A stretch of DNA of 40,406 nucleotides. Source: Anaeromyces robustus. Its lineage: Eukaryota > Neocallimastigomycota > Neocallimastigomycetes > Neocallimastigales > Neocallimastigaceae. Below, in pieces: positions 27,363 to 38,248 of the stretch. Below the pieces are notes generated by a model. It was not told where the DNA came from, searched no databases, and saw only the letters and a program-made list of their open reading frames with translations. The first letter of the stretch is position 1, and each line of letters begins with the position of its first letter. Position numbers and translations under genes: made by a program. The stretch covers positions 1 to 40,406 of the forward strand of contig MCFG01000504.1 of NCBI GenBank assembly GCA_002104895.1, read 5' to 3'.

Positions 27363-30088
27363 TTATAGTACATGACTTGTTCTATATTTTGTTGGTGTAT
27401 AATAATTCTTTTGTTGTGAATATGATAGTTGTCCATTTTGACTTGTTAATATTGTTGGTTTGTTTGATAAACCTTTATTATAAATTGGATTTTCAATAGT
27501 ACTGGATAACATAACTTTACTTGTATTAGGTAAACCATGATGTATACAATCTTCTGCTTGATAGGTTGCTGAACCTCTTGTATCTAAAGAAGCATTTGGT
27601 GTTGTAGATGATTCTGTAGTATTTTCCATATTATTAACTACAGCTCTAAATTTCATGAATTTTGTTAATAAACCTTCCTTTTGAGTATTAAAGTTAAAGG
27701 TAACTGGTTCTTTTATTTCTTCTGGAGATAATGGTTTAGGATCATCTAATGATAAATTATGACTTTCTTTAAGTGATGTAAATAAACTATGATATTTTTG
27801 GACTTCTACTTGATCCTCTGAATATTCTACTAATTTTGAATAAATAATACCATTTAAATATGGTGTTCCCGTTAGATTACGATCAGCACTATTAGATATA
27901 AGACCTTTTTTCCATGATTTAAGAGCTTCATCTATTTTACCATATATAAGTGATTTTAAACCCATACATAAGGCTAAAAATGGAACAGATAATAAATAAG
28001 ATTGAAAATGATGTCCTAATATATCAATCATTGAATTTAATATATTTAAACATATTTTACTTGGTTCACCTCCAATATGAAATATATCTTGATCATAACA
28101 TTGGTAAAGCATTTCAATGAAATGATTAAAACATAATAATACTACCCAACTTGAACGATTTAATTTTTTTAAAATACTAATACATTTTTTCATAACATGC
28201 CAGAAATTTTGTATAAAATCTACATGTAATCTAAATTTTACATCTGCTAATAATGCATAAAATAATAATTGTATAGTATAATTAACTGTTTCTGGTTTTT
28301 CACCTAATTGTTCTACTAATTTCATAATATTTAAAATTAATGACATATCATCTTCATCATCAATTGCTAAATAATTTAAATATATTAATGAAGTTGATAA
28401 ACATTTATTCTTCCAATTGTTTCTTTCTATACCTTTATAATATAATTCTCGTGCAAATTTTGAACTTATTTTAAAATTTCCTCTATGAAATTCCATAAAT
28501 GATCTTAAAGTTAAACCTTTTATTTTATTTAAAAATATATTATATTAAAAATATGTATTATTTATTATTATTATTATTATTATTAAATTAATAATAAATA
28601 TCAACATTAAAATTAATAATAATGATAGTTATTATTATTTATCTATTATTAATATTTATTTATTATATATGTCTTTTTTATATACCTTTATATATATAAC
28701 TACGCTCATTTAAATCAACACCTAATTTTATGAGATTATCAAATTTTTTAGCAGCAATATTCCATTTTCCAATAATAAAATTTGCTAATCCTAAATTATC
28801 ATATGTAATTAAATGATTAATAGTATTTTCATTTTGATTAAATATAACTTCTTCAGCTTTTAGTAGATAAACCCAACTAAGATCATATTGCATATCATTT
28901 TTTGATCTTATAAGTAAGTTAAGACCATACATTGTTAATAATTGAGCAAATTGTGGATCAGGATATAATTTGACAGAATAAAGAATTCCTAATTTTACCG
29001 TCATTAGGAAATATTTTATAATATGTTGTTCATTATAAATTTCACTTAATCCCAATAAACAATTTCTTATAGCTTCTATACGATCTTTGTTTTTATGTTC
29101 TACTTCTGTCTTAAAGTTATTTTTAATTAATGCTTTATGTTTTGAATTATATATACTTTCTTTGATTTTTATGGATAAATTACTCTTTGGTAAACTAATT
29201 TTCATTAATTCTAACGCTATACTAATATGTTTTTCAGCTTCTTTATACATCATAATTTGTAAATAAGCATCTCCTAATTCTCTATGCCACTGACTTAAAG
29301 TTTCATTACTAATTTCCATAATTAAAGAACTATCTTCATCCTCAAACATTTTAAATAATAATTTATAATATTTGATGGTTTCATGCATAGATCTTATTTG
29401 ATAGAAATATTTGCACACCAATTCCAGATATTTTCTTGTCTTTTTTTTTTTTATTTGTATGTGAATAATGTTCATAAACTATAACCAATAGATTCTTTTT
29501 ATCAGAACTTTCAAGATATTGTTGTTCATAATAATGAGCTAAAAAAGAATGAATTTTAGCTCTTTGATCAAATGTCATCATTTTATATATAGATTTTTGA
29601 ACATTAGAACTGATAAACATATAACATACATTTAGCCAATTATTATCACTAGGAGAGTCCACTTTTTTAAGAAAATTATATTTATCTAATTTATCAACAT
29701 CAATATATTTTATTGCATTCACTGCTTGTTGTTTTTTACCTGATGAATATAAATATTGCATAATATCATATACATAAAATTGTTGACCAATAACAGATGC
29801 CACTCGAAGAAATGATTGCATATTAGTCTGTAATCTATCAAATTGGGTAATAATAATACTTTCAAGATCTCCACCGGGTATAATTTCTTCAAGATCATCA
29901 GTAAGTACAGTTAAATAACCCATATTATCCATTTTACATGCTTTACCTTCATCCAACATCCATGTTACCATTCTTCTAATAAACATCGGTATACCTATAT
30001 TAACAATAATTTAAATTAATTATAAATAGATATTATTATTATTAAATTAATAATTAGTTATTAATAATTGAAATATTATAGTTATAAA

Positions 30089-30176
<88 letters not shown>

Positions 30177-31823
30177 TTATTCATTATTCATTATTCATTA
30201 TTCATTATTCATTATTCATTATTAATTATTCATTATTCATTATTATAATTATTAAAAAAATATAATATTTTATACCTTGTGTTTTTTGATATATAATATC
30301 TAAAATTTTCGTTGATACACCTTTACATGGTTTATTAAATTTTGTTGTACATAGACGTTTTATAATTTCACAGGTAGCATCTTCTGAAATTCCATTTAAA
30401 ATTATTTTCCTTGAATTCGCATTTTTCATTTTTTGAAATATCTGTACACCTTTTTCTTTTGATGAATAACTTGAATCAGGAAAACTAAATAAACAAAAAA
30501 GTAATTTCGGTTTTTGTTGAAAAATTAATTCAGTTAATTTCCATGACAAAGGATCTGACCATTGTAAATGTTCCATTATAATAACTAAAGGAACTCTGTA
30601 TGATACTTTAATCAATATCCTCATAACAAGATTATTTAATTCATTTATTTTAGTTTGATTATTTATTTTCTTTAATGAATCGGGTATAGGAAAATTTAAT
30701 TCAGGAATAGCTATTGAAAATAATGGAGCCAACTCTATATTTTCCCCTAAATAAGTTAAACCATCAATAATATCTCTTTCTATACCAAGTTGATTACTTT
30801 CAACATAACTTTGATCACTTCGACTATTTGACTGTTTTAATTCTATCATATCACAATTTGAATTTGAAGATTTATTATCAAATGATTTTGATTTACACAA
30901 GATAGGATCATCTTCTTTCATTTCATATTTATTTAATAATATTTGATTTAAGTTAGGATTTTGACTTGAACTGAAAGATATAGGGGTATTTAAAATATCA
31001 GAATTGGTTGATAATAGATGATTTGATATATATGAATTATTTGTAATATTAACATAAAGGTTACTACCAGGATTACTATTACTTTTACTTAAAGATCCCT
31101 TTGGAAAAGATTGATCTTCATTCAATCGTATATTTCTAATTTTTGAATTCAATATGTCATCTGATGCTTTTATAGCACTGTCTATTGTTCCTGAATTTAA
31201 TCTAATATCATCATTTACTAATAGACTTTCTTTATTTAAATTTTCTAAAATAGGTTTTATAGAACTTATTTTCCTTATCAATCTAAATAAACTAATAAGC
31301 ACTTGATAATATGTTGAATATGGTGTTGCTTTATCTTTTTTCCTTGAAAATCCAATACTATTTATTTATAAATATCAATAAAAAATAATAATAATTATAT
31401 ATTAATTTTTCCATATTATTAAAAAAAATAATAAAATATCAAATACAAATAATAATCAAATTGTATAAAAAAATAATAAAATATCAAATATAAATAATAA
31501 TCAAATTAAAAAATAATAAAATATCAAATATAAATAATAATCAAATTAAAAAATAATAAAATATCAAATATAAATAATAATCAAATTGTATAAAAAAATA
31601 ATAAAATATCAAATACATAGAATAATCAAATTGTATAAAAAAATAATAAAATATCAAATACATAGAATAATCAAATTATATAAAAAAAATAACATAATAT
31701 CAAATACAAATAATAATCAAATTATTTAAAAGAAATAATATAATATCAAATACATATAATAAATAAATTATATAAAATAATTTTTTTAAAAAAAAAATAT
31801 ATATATATATAGTAATAACAAAA

Positions 31824-31854
<31 letters not shown>

Positions 31855-32309
31855 TACCATATATTGAATTTTAGTTTTTTAGATTCAGTTATTAATTTAT
31901 CTTCCAAAGGAATTAAACCTAAACCCTCATCACCTTCTACAATTATTGTTTTATTATTACCATTTCGATCATATTCTATTAATTCTTTTTTTATTATCGA
32001 TATTTCTTTTTCTCTTCCTATTAATTCAATATCATCTTCAACATTTCCATCTAAATTTCTTTCATCTGTTATTCTTGATTTTAGTTTTATTGGTTTATAT
32101 ACTTTAATTGAGTTTTCTTTACCTTTTACTTCCATTAATCCAATATCTTCAAATTGAACAGAATCTCGCGATAGTGAATAAGTTGTTTCATCACAATAAA
32201 TTGTTCCCTTTTTTGCTTTCATCATTAAACGTGCTTTTTTTTTAAATATATAAATATATATATATATAATAAATATTTTTTTAACAAAAAAGTAATAAAA
32301 TATAAAACC

Positions 32310-32374
<65 letters not shown>

Positions 32375-33490
32375 TAATATTAATAATTATTTTATATATA
32401 TATAATAATTCTTACCAGCCATATTTACAGAATCACCAACCTTTTTTTAATTATATAAATTTAGATTAATTATTTTAATAATAGTTTTTGAATTAATTTA
32501 ATAAATGAAGTTCTTTTATTTCATATCAATTAAAATAATAATTATACATAAATATAATTCTTTGAAAAAGAAAAATTACTTACAACTGAATAATCTGAAC
32601 GTATTTTATTTCCCTATTGATAAAATAATATTTAAAAATGTTATATAGAATTAAAATAAAATTAAATTTATATTGTCAATTCAATTTTTTTTTACTTATA
32701 TATTTATAAATTATACATATGTTAAAAAATATATATATATATATGATACATACAATACCACCAACCCATGTCATTCCTGTACCTACACCTATGGTAAAAT
32801 CATCCAAAATTCTTTTTAAATTAGAACAAATTTGTAATGCTGATTCTATACCATTTAATGCATCATTATTATGAGAATATGGAGGAATACCAAAATATAA
32901 AAGAATGACAGCACCTTTATCATCATATAAAAATTGTCTTAATGTTCCTTCTTGTACAGCTAGTATACGTTGTACTGCATTTAATGCTTCTTGTGCTATT
33001 TGTAAATCTTCTTTACTAGTAAATTTTACTTGAGACAGCCGTACAAATACAGTTGTTACTTTTCTTAATTCATTAAATTCTACAAGATTACTAACACCAC
33101 TTTCCATTTTATGTAATGCACTAACATTAACATAATATCGCCATTTATTATATAATTCTTTATCGAAACACATTTCTTTTGGAACACTAATTCTTTTATT
33201 TTCTTTGTCAATATTAAAAACATTATCAGGAATTTTACCACCTTCAATAATTACACACCCATCTCCATTATAATTTATTGTTAAATATTTTTTAAATTCA
33301 TCATTAAAATTTTTAACAAATTTCCATGCTTGATTTGAAATGGCCACTTGCCCTATTTTATTAATATTTTTTAATTATTGAATTTTTTTTTATTATTATT
33401 TTTATATATTATTTATTTTATGATGTTTCAAATATTTATATTATAGGTTGTTTTTTTTTTTAAATATTATTATTTAAAAAAAATATATTT

Positions 33491-33523
<33 letters not shown>

Positions 33524-34971
33524 TTAAAAATTAGAAAAAAAAATATTTATTTAATTTAATAGATTATCATTTAATTTATTTATTTTTTATAAAAAAAATA
33601 ATTATAATTCTAACCTGATTTTGCTTCATCTAGAATTTTAGATATTTGAGTTGTAACATTTCCTGTATTAACAATAAAAATTTATTCATAAAAAATTTAA
33701 TATAAATATAAAATAATTATTATATTATTTTATTTTTTTTTTTAATGACTTAATTTTTTTTTTTTTTAAAATCTTTTTTATTTCTGTTCTTTTATATTTT
33801 ATAATCTTATTTTCATTTAATTTTTTTATATATATCATTTTATTTTATTTGAATTAATTATTTATATTTTTATTATATATTTATATATATAATTATTTAC
33901 CAGCAATAAAATGTTCCCATCGACCAGGAGGACCTCCAACATGTATATGATACATATTACCAGCACCTAGTGCTAGATGTATACCTAGTACTGTTTGATA
34001 GCCTGGAATATATACTGGATTTTCATTTACAGTTTTAATTAAATCTAAACAACACATTAGTACATTTGTGATCATAAATCCTGCATCGAAAAAATTAAAT
34101 GTACTTTCATTAGGATTATCTGTTATATCATTTCCCAAATCATATGTCCAACAAAATATAACAGCATCACCTATTTGTTTATTTTTATAATATATATATA
34201 TAATTTATTGAAAATTATTGTTTATTATAAAATAGTTATTATATAAAGATTAAAATTCTTATTATCTTTTTTTTTTTTTGTCATAAATTTATTTAATTTG
34301 TTAATGATAATAAGATTAAATTTTGTATTTATTTACCGGCAAATTTTACTGCAATTACATATTAATGATTACAAATTGATATATTAATTGAAATATTTAA
34401 AAAAATTATAAATTATTTTTAAAACATATAAAAAAAATAAAAATTAGTTTTTTATTATAAATAAATAAATTTTATATATATATTAGTTTTTTCTATTTCC
34501 ATTATCATATTACTTAAATCTCCTCCATATTTTGTTATAACATCTATTAGCATATCTAAATATCCATTCATTGTTTTTGATAGTAATTCAGCCCCTATAC
34601 TACCTTGTTCCGCTAGTATAGATGCTAATTTACTATATCCTATATTATTATATATTGAATTTATTTATTATAAAAATTGACAATATATATATATTTATAT
34701 ATATATTAATGAATAAAATTATTTTTATTTTAATTTTATTGATCTAGAATAATAATAAATATTTATAATAATTCTAAGAGTGAATCATACCACTAATATC
34801 TGCTATAACAACAATACCATAACATGGTAATGCTTGTGGTGTTAGACTATTTATATTTGTTACAGTAGATAGATATTTACGTATATGATCTGATAAAAAT
34901 GGTTGTACATTTTTACATAATTCTTTATAATATTCTGTATCATTTGTATTTGGAATTATTGTTTCAGTCAT
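27363..34971 (-). CDS. ADCY10-like soluble adenylyl cyclase (two class III cyclase domains, NTPase-like module, helical-repeat tail)
   Basis: Minus-strand exons are 34791-34971, 34514-34639, 34337-34348, 33901-34170, 33615-33662, 32754-33352, 32584-32613, 32416-32440, 31858-32233, 30276-31357, 28686-29994 and 27363-28516, about 1736 residues. C1 (about 52-225) has VVIADISG (Asp58) and GGDLIKFAGDAVIFCW (Lys104, Asp108), then GRWEHFIAGN. C2 (about 309-475) has YDDKGAVILLYFG (Lys358) and VGDSVNMAARL (Asn428, Arg432), the catalytic Asn/Arg pair. C1 supplies the metal Asp pair, as in human ADCY10. Next comes an NTPase module (ELIGREKEI; Walker A replaced by GDEGLGLI; IIMEHLQWSDPLSW in the Walker B region) with a Ser/Asn-rich insertion. 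A TPR-like helical tail follows. The product would be cAMP from ATP. Exon 11 shifts frame by one base at a 12-T run (29441-29452). No membrane segment is seen. The protein is close to the size of ADCY10 and unlike the LRR-type fungal Cyr1. Confidence 0.85.
30092..30245. repeat. Intronic TTA microsatellite followed by ATTCATT heptamers
   Basis: Within the intron between cyclase exons 10 and 11, about 28 TTA units run into about ten imperfect copies of a seven-base ATTCATT unit. This is simple repeat expansion. Confidence 0.9.
31422..31780. repeat. Intronic minisatellite, unit about 40-45 bp
   Basis: Roughly nine tandem copies of a unit containing AATATCAAATA, AATAATCAAATT and a variable TATAAAA end lie in the intron between cyclase exons 9 and 10. 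Copies differ by small substitutions and by presence or absence of the GTATA segment, so subfamilies can be followed along the array. Confidence 0.85.
34337..34348 (-). other. 12-nt microexon of the cyclase gene
   Basis: Exon 3 is only 12 bases. It follows an intron ending ATTGCAG and precedes one starting GTAAAT. It joins in phase with exons 2 and 4 to read GGDLIKFAGDAV, an exact match to the class III cyclase catalytic loop. Without it the frame is kept but the segment with Lys104 is lost. The perfect motif is the evidence for it. Confidence 0.85.
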
Positions 34972-35065
34972 TTGACTTATATAACTTTATAATGTCAAAC
35001 AAATGATATATATAAAAAAAAAGGAAAAAAAAAAAAAAAAGAAAAAGGAAAGAAAAAAATAAAAA

Positions 35066-35097
<32 letters not shown>

Positions 35098-35489
35098 AAA
35101 AAATAAAAATTATATAAAAAAAAAAACGATAGAATATCTTTTCTATATATATAGAATATGTATGATACTGATTTAAATTATCTTTCAATAATTTTTATAA
35201 GTAAATAATTTCGATATAATGATTGATAATAAAAAATATGTATAATATGTTATATTTAGGTGTTTAATTAATTTTATTATATTGTAATAATTATGATAAT
35301 TAAAAATATTTTTATTATATTTTTACAATTATTATATATGGTTATTATATATTATTTATATTATTTATATTATTATATTGTTCTTTTTTTGGGTTAATAA
35401 TACTTTTATTATTTATTATTATTAATTATTTTATTTCTTTTCTTTTTTTTTTCCTTTTCTTTTTTTTCTTTCTTTCTCCAATGTTAATA

Positions 35490-35715
35490 ATAAATAAAAT
35501 ATCTTTTGATGATGATAATATTATTAATCAAGAATAATAATTTATACCGTCTTTTATCTTCTATATATTTTGTATCAATATTATTCATTTTTTTTTCTAT
35601 AGCTTTTTTGTTTAAGAATTCCAAATAATATTATTATTATTAATATAATCACTCGAATTCATATAATTTATCAATTCCTCAATTAAATATATTTCTTTCG
35701 ATGATTAATATTGAG
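35490..35715 (-). other. Weak coding-like stretch, minus strand
   Basis: Minus-strand frames read SSKEIYLIEELINYMNSS and, after a possible GT-AG intron, KKKMNNIDTKYIEDKRR and onward. Composition is a little more mixed than the surroundings. No domain is recognised and no complete gene model can be built. It may be a decayed or very small gene, or chance. Confidence 0.15.
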
Positions 35716-36289
35716 AAAAAAAATTTTTATGTAGAATTCTTGAAAAAAAAAAAAACCGAAAAAAAAATTAAAAAAAAAATTGATATATTATATTTGATAT
35801 ATTAGTATTTTCATAATATATATAGATAATAATCTAGTAAAATTCCAATGATCTTATTGAATACTAACTGATTTCCTCAAAAATATTATTATTGTAATAA
35901 AGGGTATATATATAATAATAATTATTATTATTATTATTATTATGATTATTATTATTCCAATAATTAGTATAATTTATATATATATATATAAGTTATTAAT
36001 TTTATTTTTTTTTTTTTTTTGACAATTATTTCTTTATATTTGAATTTATATATATCATGATATTTCTTAAAAGTTTTATATATGTGAACTTTTATTATTA
36101 TATTATTTGGTATGTGTAATGATAATATAAATAATATATATAAAATAATATTATAAAAATAAAATAAAAATAAAGATAAGAAAATAAAAATAAATATAAT
36201 TATAATAATTGGTAATAATAATAATAATATGATAAAAAAAATAAAAAATAATAATAAAAAATAATAATTTTATATTAATAATTATAATC

Positions 36290-36349
<60 letters not shown>

Positions 36350-37007
36350 GTAAAATTATAAAATTAAATATTATAATATTTAAAATATATATATTAATTC
36401 TAGAATTAAAGTTATTATAAAACTATAAATTATAAGAAAAAATAAAAAAAAAAATTATATATTATCCAAATTCTACTAACATTATAAATTATGATAATAT
36501 TCATTTAAAACAAAATAATTTTTTTTTTGTTAATCTAAAAAAATATTGAATTTATTTAAATTAAAATATATCCTAATTATTTTATTTAGAAAAATTAAAA
36601 TAAAATAAAATTCTTAAACTTAGTAGGGGATAATAAATGAATAAATTTTAAAAAATATAATTATCGAAAAAATTAACCCAAAAATTAATACTTTTCATAA
36701 GTTTTATAAAAAATTAAAAAAAAATTTTTTTATATCTTTATTTTTAATATTTTAATTTTTTTATTTTTTTTTTTTTTTATATAAAAATAAATTTATATTA
36801 ATCAAAATATTTTAATAAGTTTATATAAAATCTTCTTCTGTATCTTCTTATATATAAAAAAAAAATCTTGAAAAAAATAAACAATAAAAAATGATATTAA
36901 AAAATTAGATTAATTTTTTAAAATATCTCAAATTTTCAATATTTTTCATACAATATATTATAAAGTTTGATTATTTCTAAAAAAAAAATAAAATTAATGA
37001 TATAATT

Positions 37008-37048
37008 AAAAAGGAAAAGAGTTAATCCTATTAACTCTTTTCCTTTTT
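37008..37048. repeat. 19-bp perfect hairpin with T-run
   Basis: Arms 37008-37026 and 37030-37048 are exact reverse complements around a 3-base CCT loop, followed by more T to 37056. The arms contain GGAAAAGAGTTAAT, which is G-richer than the surroundings. It looks like a terminator-type stem-loop but lies in a gene-free stretch. Its role is unknown. Confidence 0.8.
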
Positions 37049-37854
37049 TTTTTTTTGGAAAAAAAAAAAAAAAAAAAGATCAAAAAAATGATGACAATAA
37101 AAAGATTTTAATAATTATCCTTACTGCTTTTAATAATATAACAAAAACTTTTTTTATTTATTTATAAAATAAAAAAAAAAAAAAAAAAGACATTTATTAT
37201 AAAAAGAGACTATTTTTTTTTATTTTATATATTTGTCATTATATAATAATTACATATATTATTATATATATATTTTCACAAATATTCGAGCATTAAATGT
37301 TTTGTGTTAATTTATAATTATATAAATTCTATATATCTATTCTGATATGTATATATATTAAATATATATTCCTAACCAACTGAAAGTAAAAATTAATAAA
37401 GACAACATCTACAAGTCTACAAGATTTATACAAGTCTACGAGATTTAAAATATAATATAATAATATATATTATAAATATATATTTAATGAATTATATTAT
37501 TAAGATTAAGATGAAGATTGATATTAATTTATTAATAATAGTTTGTTAAGAATTTTTTACCTTTAAAAAGCAAGAAATATTTTTAAATTTATTTTATGAT
37601 TATTATTTCTATTGATTTTTTCTAACGAATAAATCACCTACACCATCAATACTATTACCAAATTTTGTATAAATTCATTTCATGGATATTTAATATTACT
37701 TGTTTGTTAGTGAAGGAATTAAAGAAATTAAAATATATACTTAATTATTTAGATAATAACTAAAAATATATATATATATATGAAAAGGACTTTTTATTTT
37801 TAGACTAAAGGAAGAGAATACACTTCCATGTTTTTTTATTTATTATAAATAGTA

Positions 37855-37947
37855 TTTAATACATTTAGATTTAGTATATAAATAAAAAAAAAATTAAAAT
37901 AAAAAAAGAAAAAAAAAAATACAATCTAAAAATCTAAATGTATTAAA
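37855..37947. repeat. 16-bp inverted repeat flanking a purine-rich spacer
   Basis: TTTAATACATTTAGAT at 37855-37870 is exactly inverted at 37932-37947, 61 bp apart. The right arm abuts the GC-richer island next to the LINE. It may be the terminal part of an old element or a chance AT-rich match. Confidence 0.55.
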
Positions 37948-38045
37948 CAAAAAAGTAACATCTGAACTAAAGATAGTGTGGTGTTCATTTCTAGTAAAAG
38001 AAGATGACTCCGAAGGCCCTGTGGTTGAAAATAATATCGCAATTC

Positions 38046-38048
<3 letters not shown>
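37948..38048. other. GC-richer island at the LINE 3' junction
   Basis: About 100 bp with far more G and C than the flanks sit directly beside the LINE poly(A). Both strands have an open frame: minus reads RIAILFSTTGPSESSSF and on, plus reads KIVWCSFLVKEDDSEGPV and on. I recognise neither. It is probably a fragment of the DNA the LINE inserted into, perhaps a gene or another repeat. Confidence 0.4.

Positions 38049-38080
<32 letters not shown>
38049..38080 (-). other. LINE poly(A) tail
   Basis: 32 uninterrupted T on the + strand, read as poly(A) at the 3' end of the minus-strand element. It follows ...TTATTGCC in the element's own direction. Confidence 0.85.
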
Positions 38081-38081
<1 letters not shown>

Positions 38082-38248
38082 GCAATAAAATAATGAAAAC
38101 TTTATTTAAATTTAATTTAAAAAGTACATGTTATAAAGTAATTGTACATATTAAAACTTAATCTAATAAAGAATAATAATTTATTATTTAATAGATAGTA
38201 ATAATTTATAATTACTTCATATGGTATAGTGTATATTATTAAATTAAA

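Larger units (their letters stand above)
34972..38048. other. AT-rich region upstream of the cyclase gene, no firm gene
   Basis: 35018-35104 is an almost pure purine tract (pyrimidine on the cyclase strand), directly upstream of the cyclase ATG and probably in its 5' region. About 35490-35715 has weak minus-strand coding character. 36300-36345 is an ATT run. A hairpin lies at 37008-37048 and short direct repeats (ACAAGTCTAC) at about 37411-37447. Nothing else can be supported as a gene. Confidence 0.5.

Noticed and set aside
31864-32157. 97-residue open frame on the + strand
   Set aside because: It is the antisense shadow of cyclase exon 9, which carries clear domain motifs on the other strand.
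37610-37690. Short coding-like piece on the minus strand (KFGNSIDGVGDLFVRKNQ)
   Set aside because: It is under 25 codons between stops, with no splice partners or known motif.
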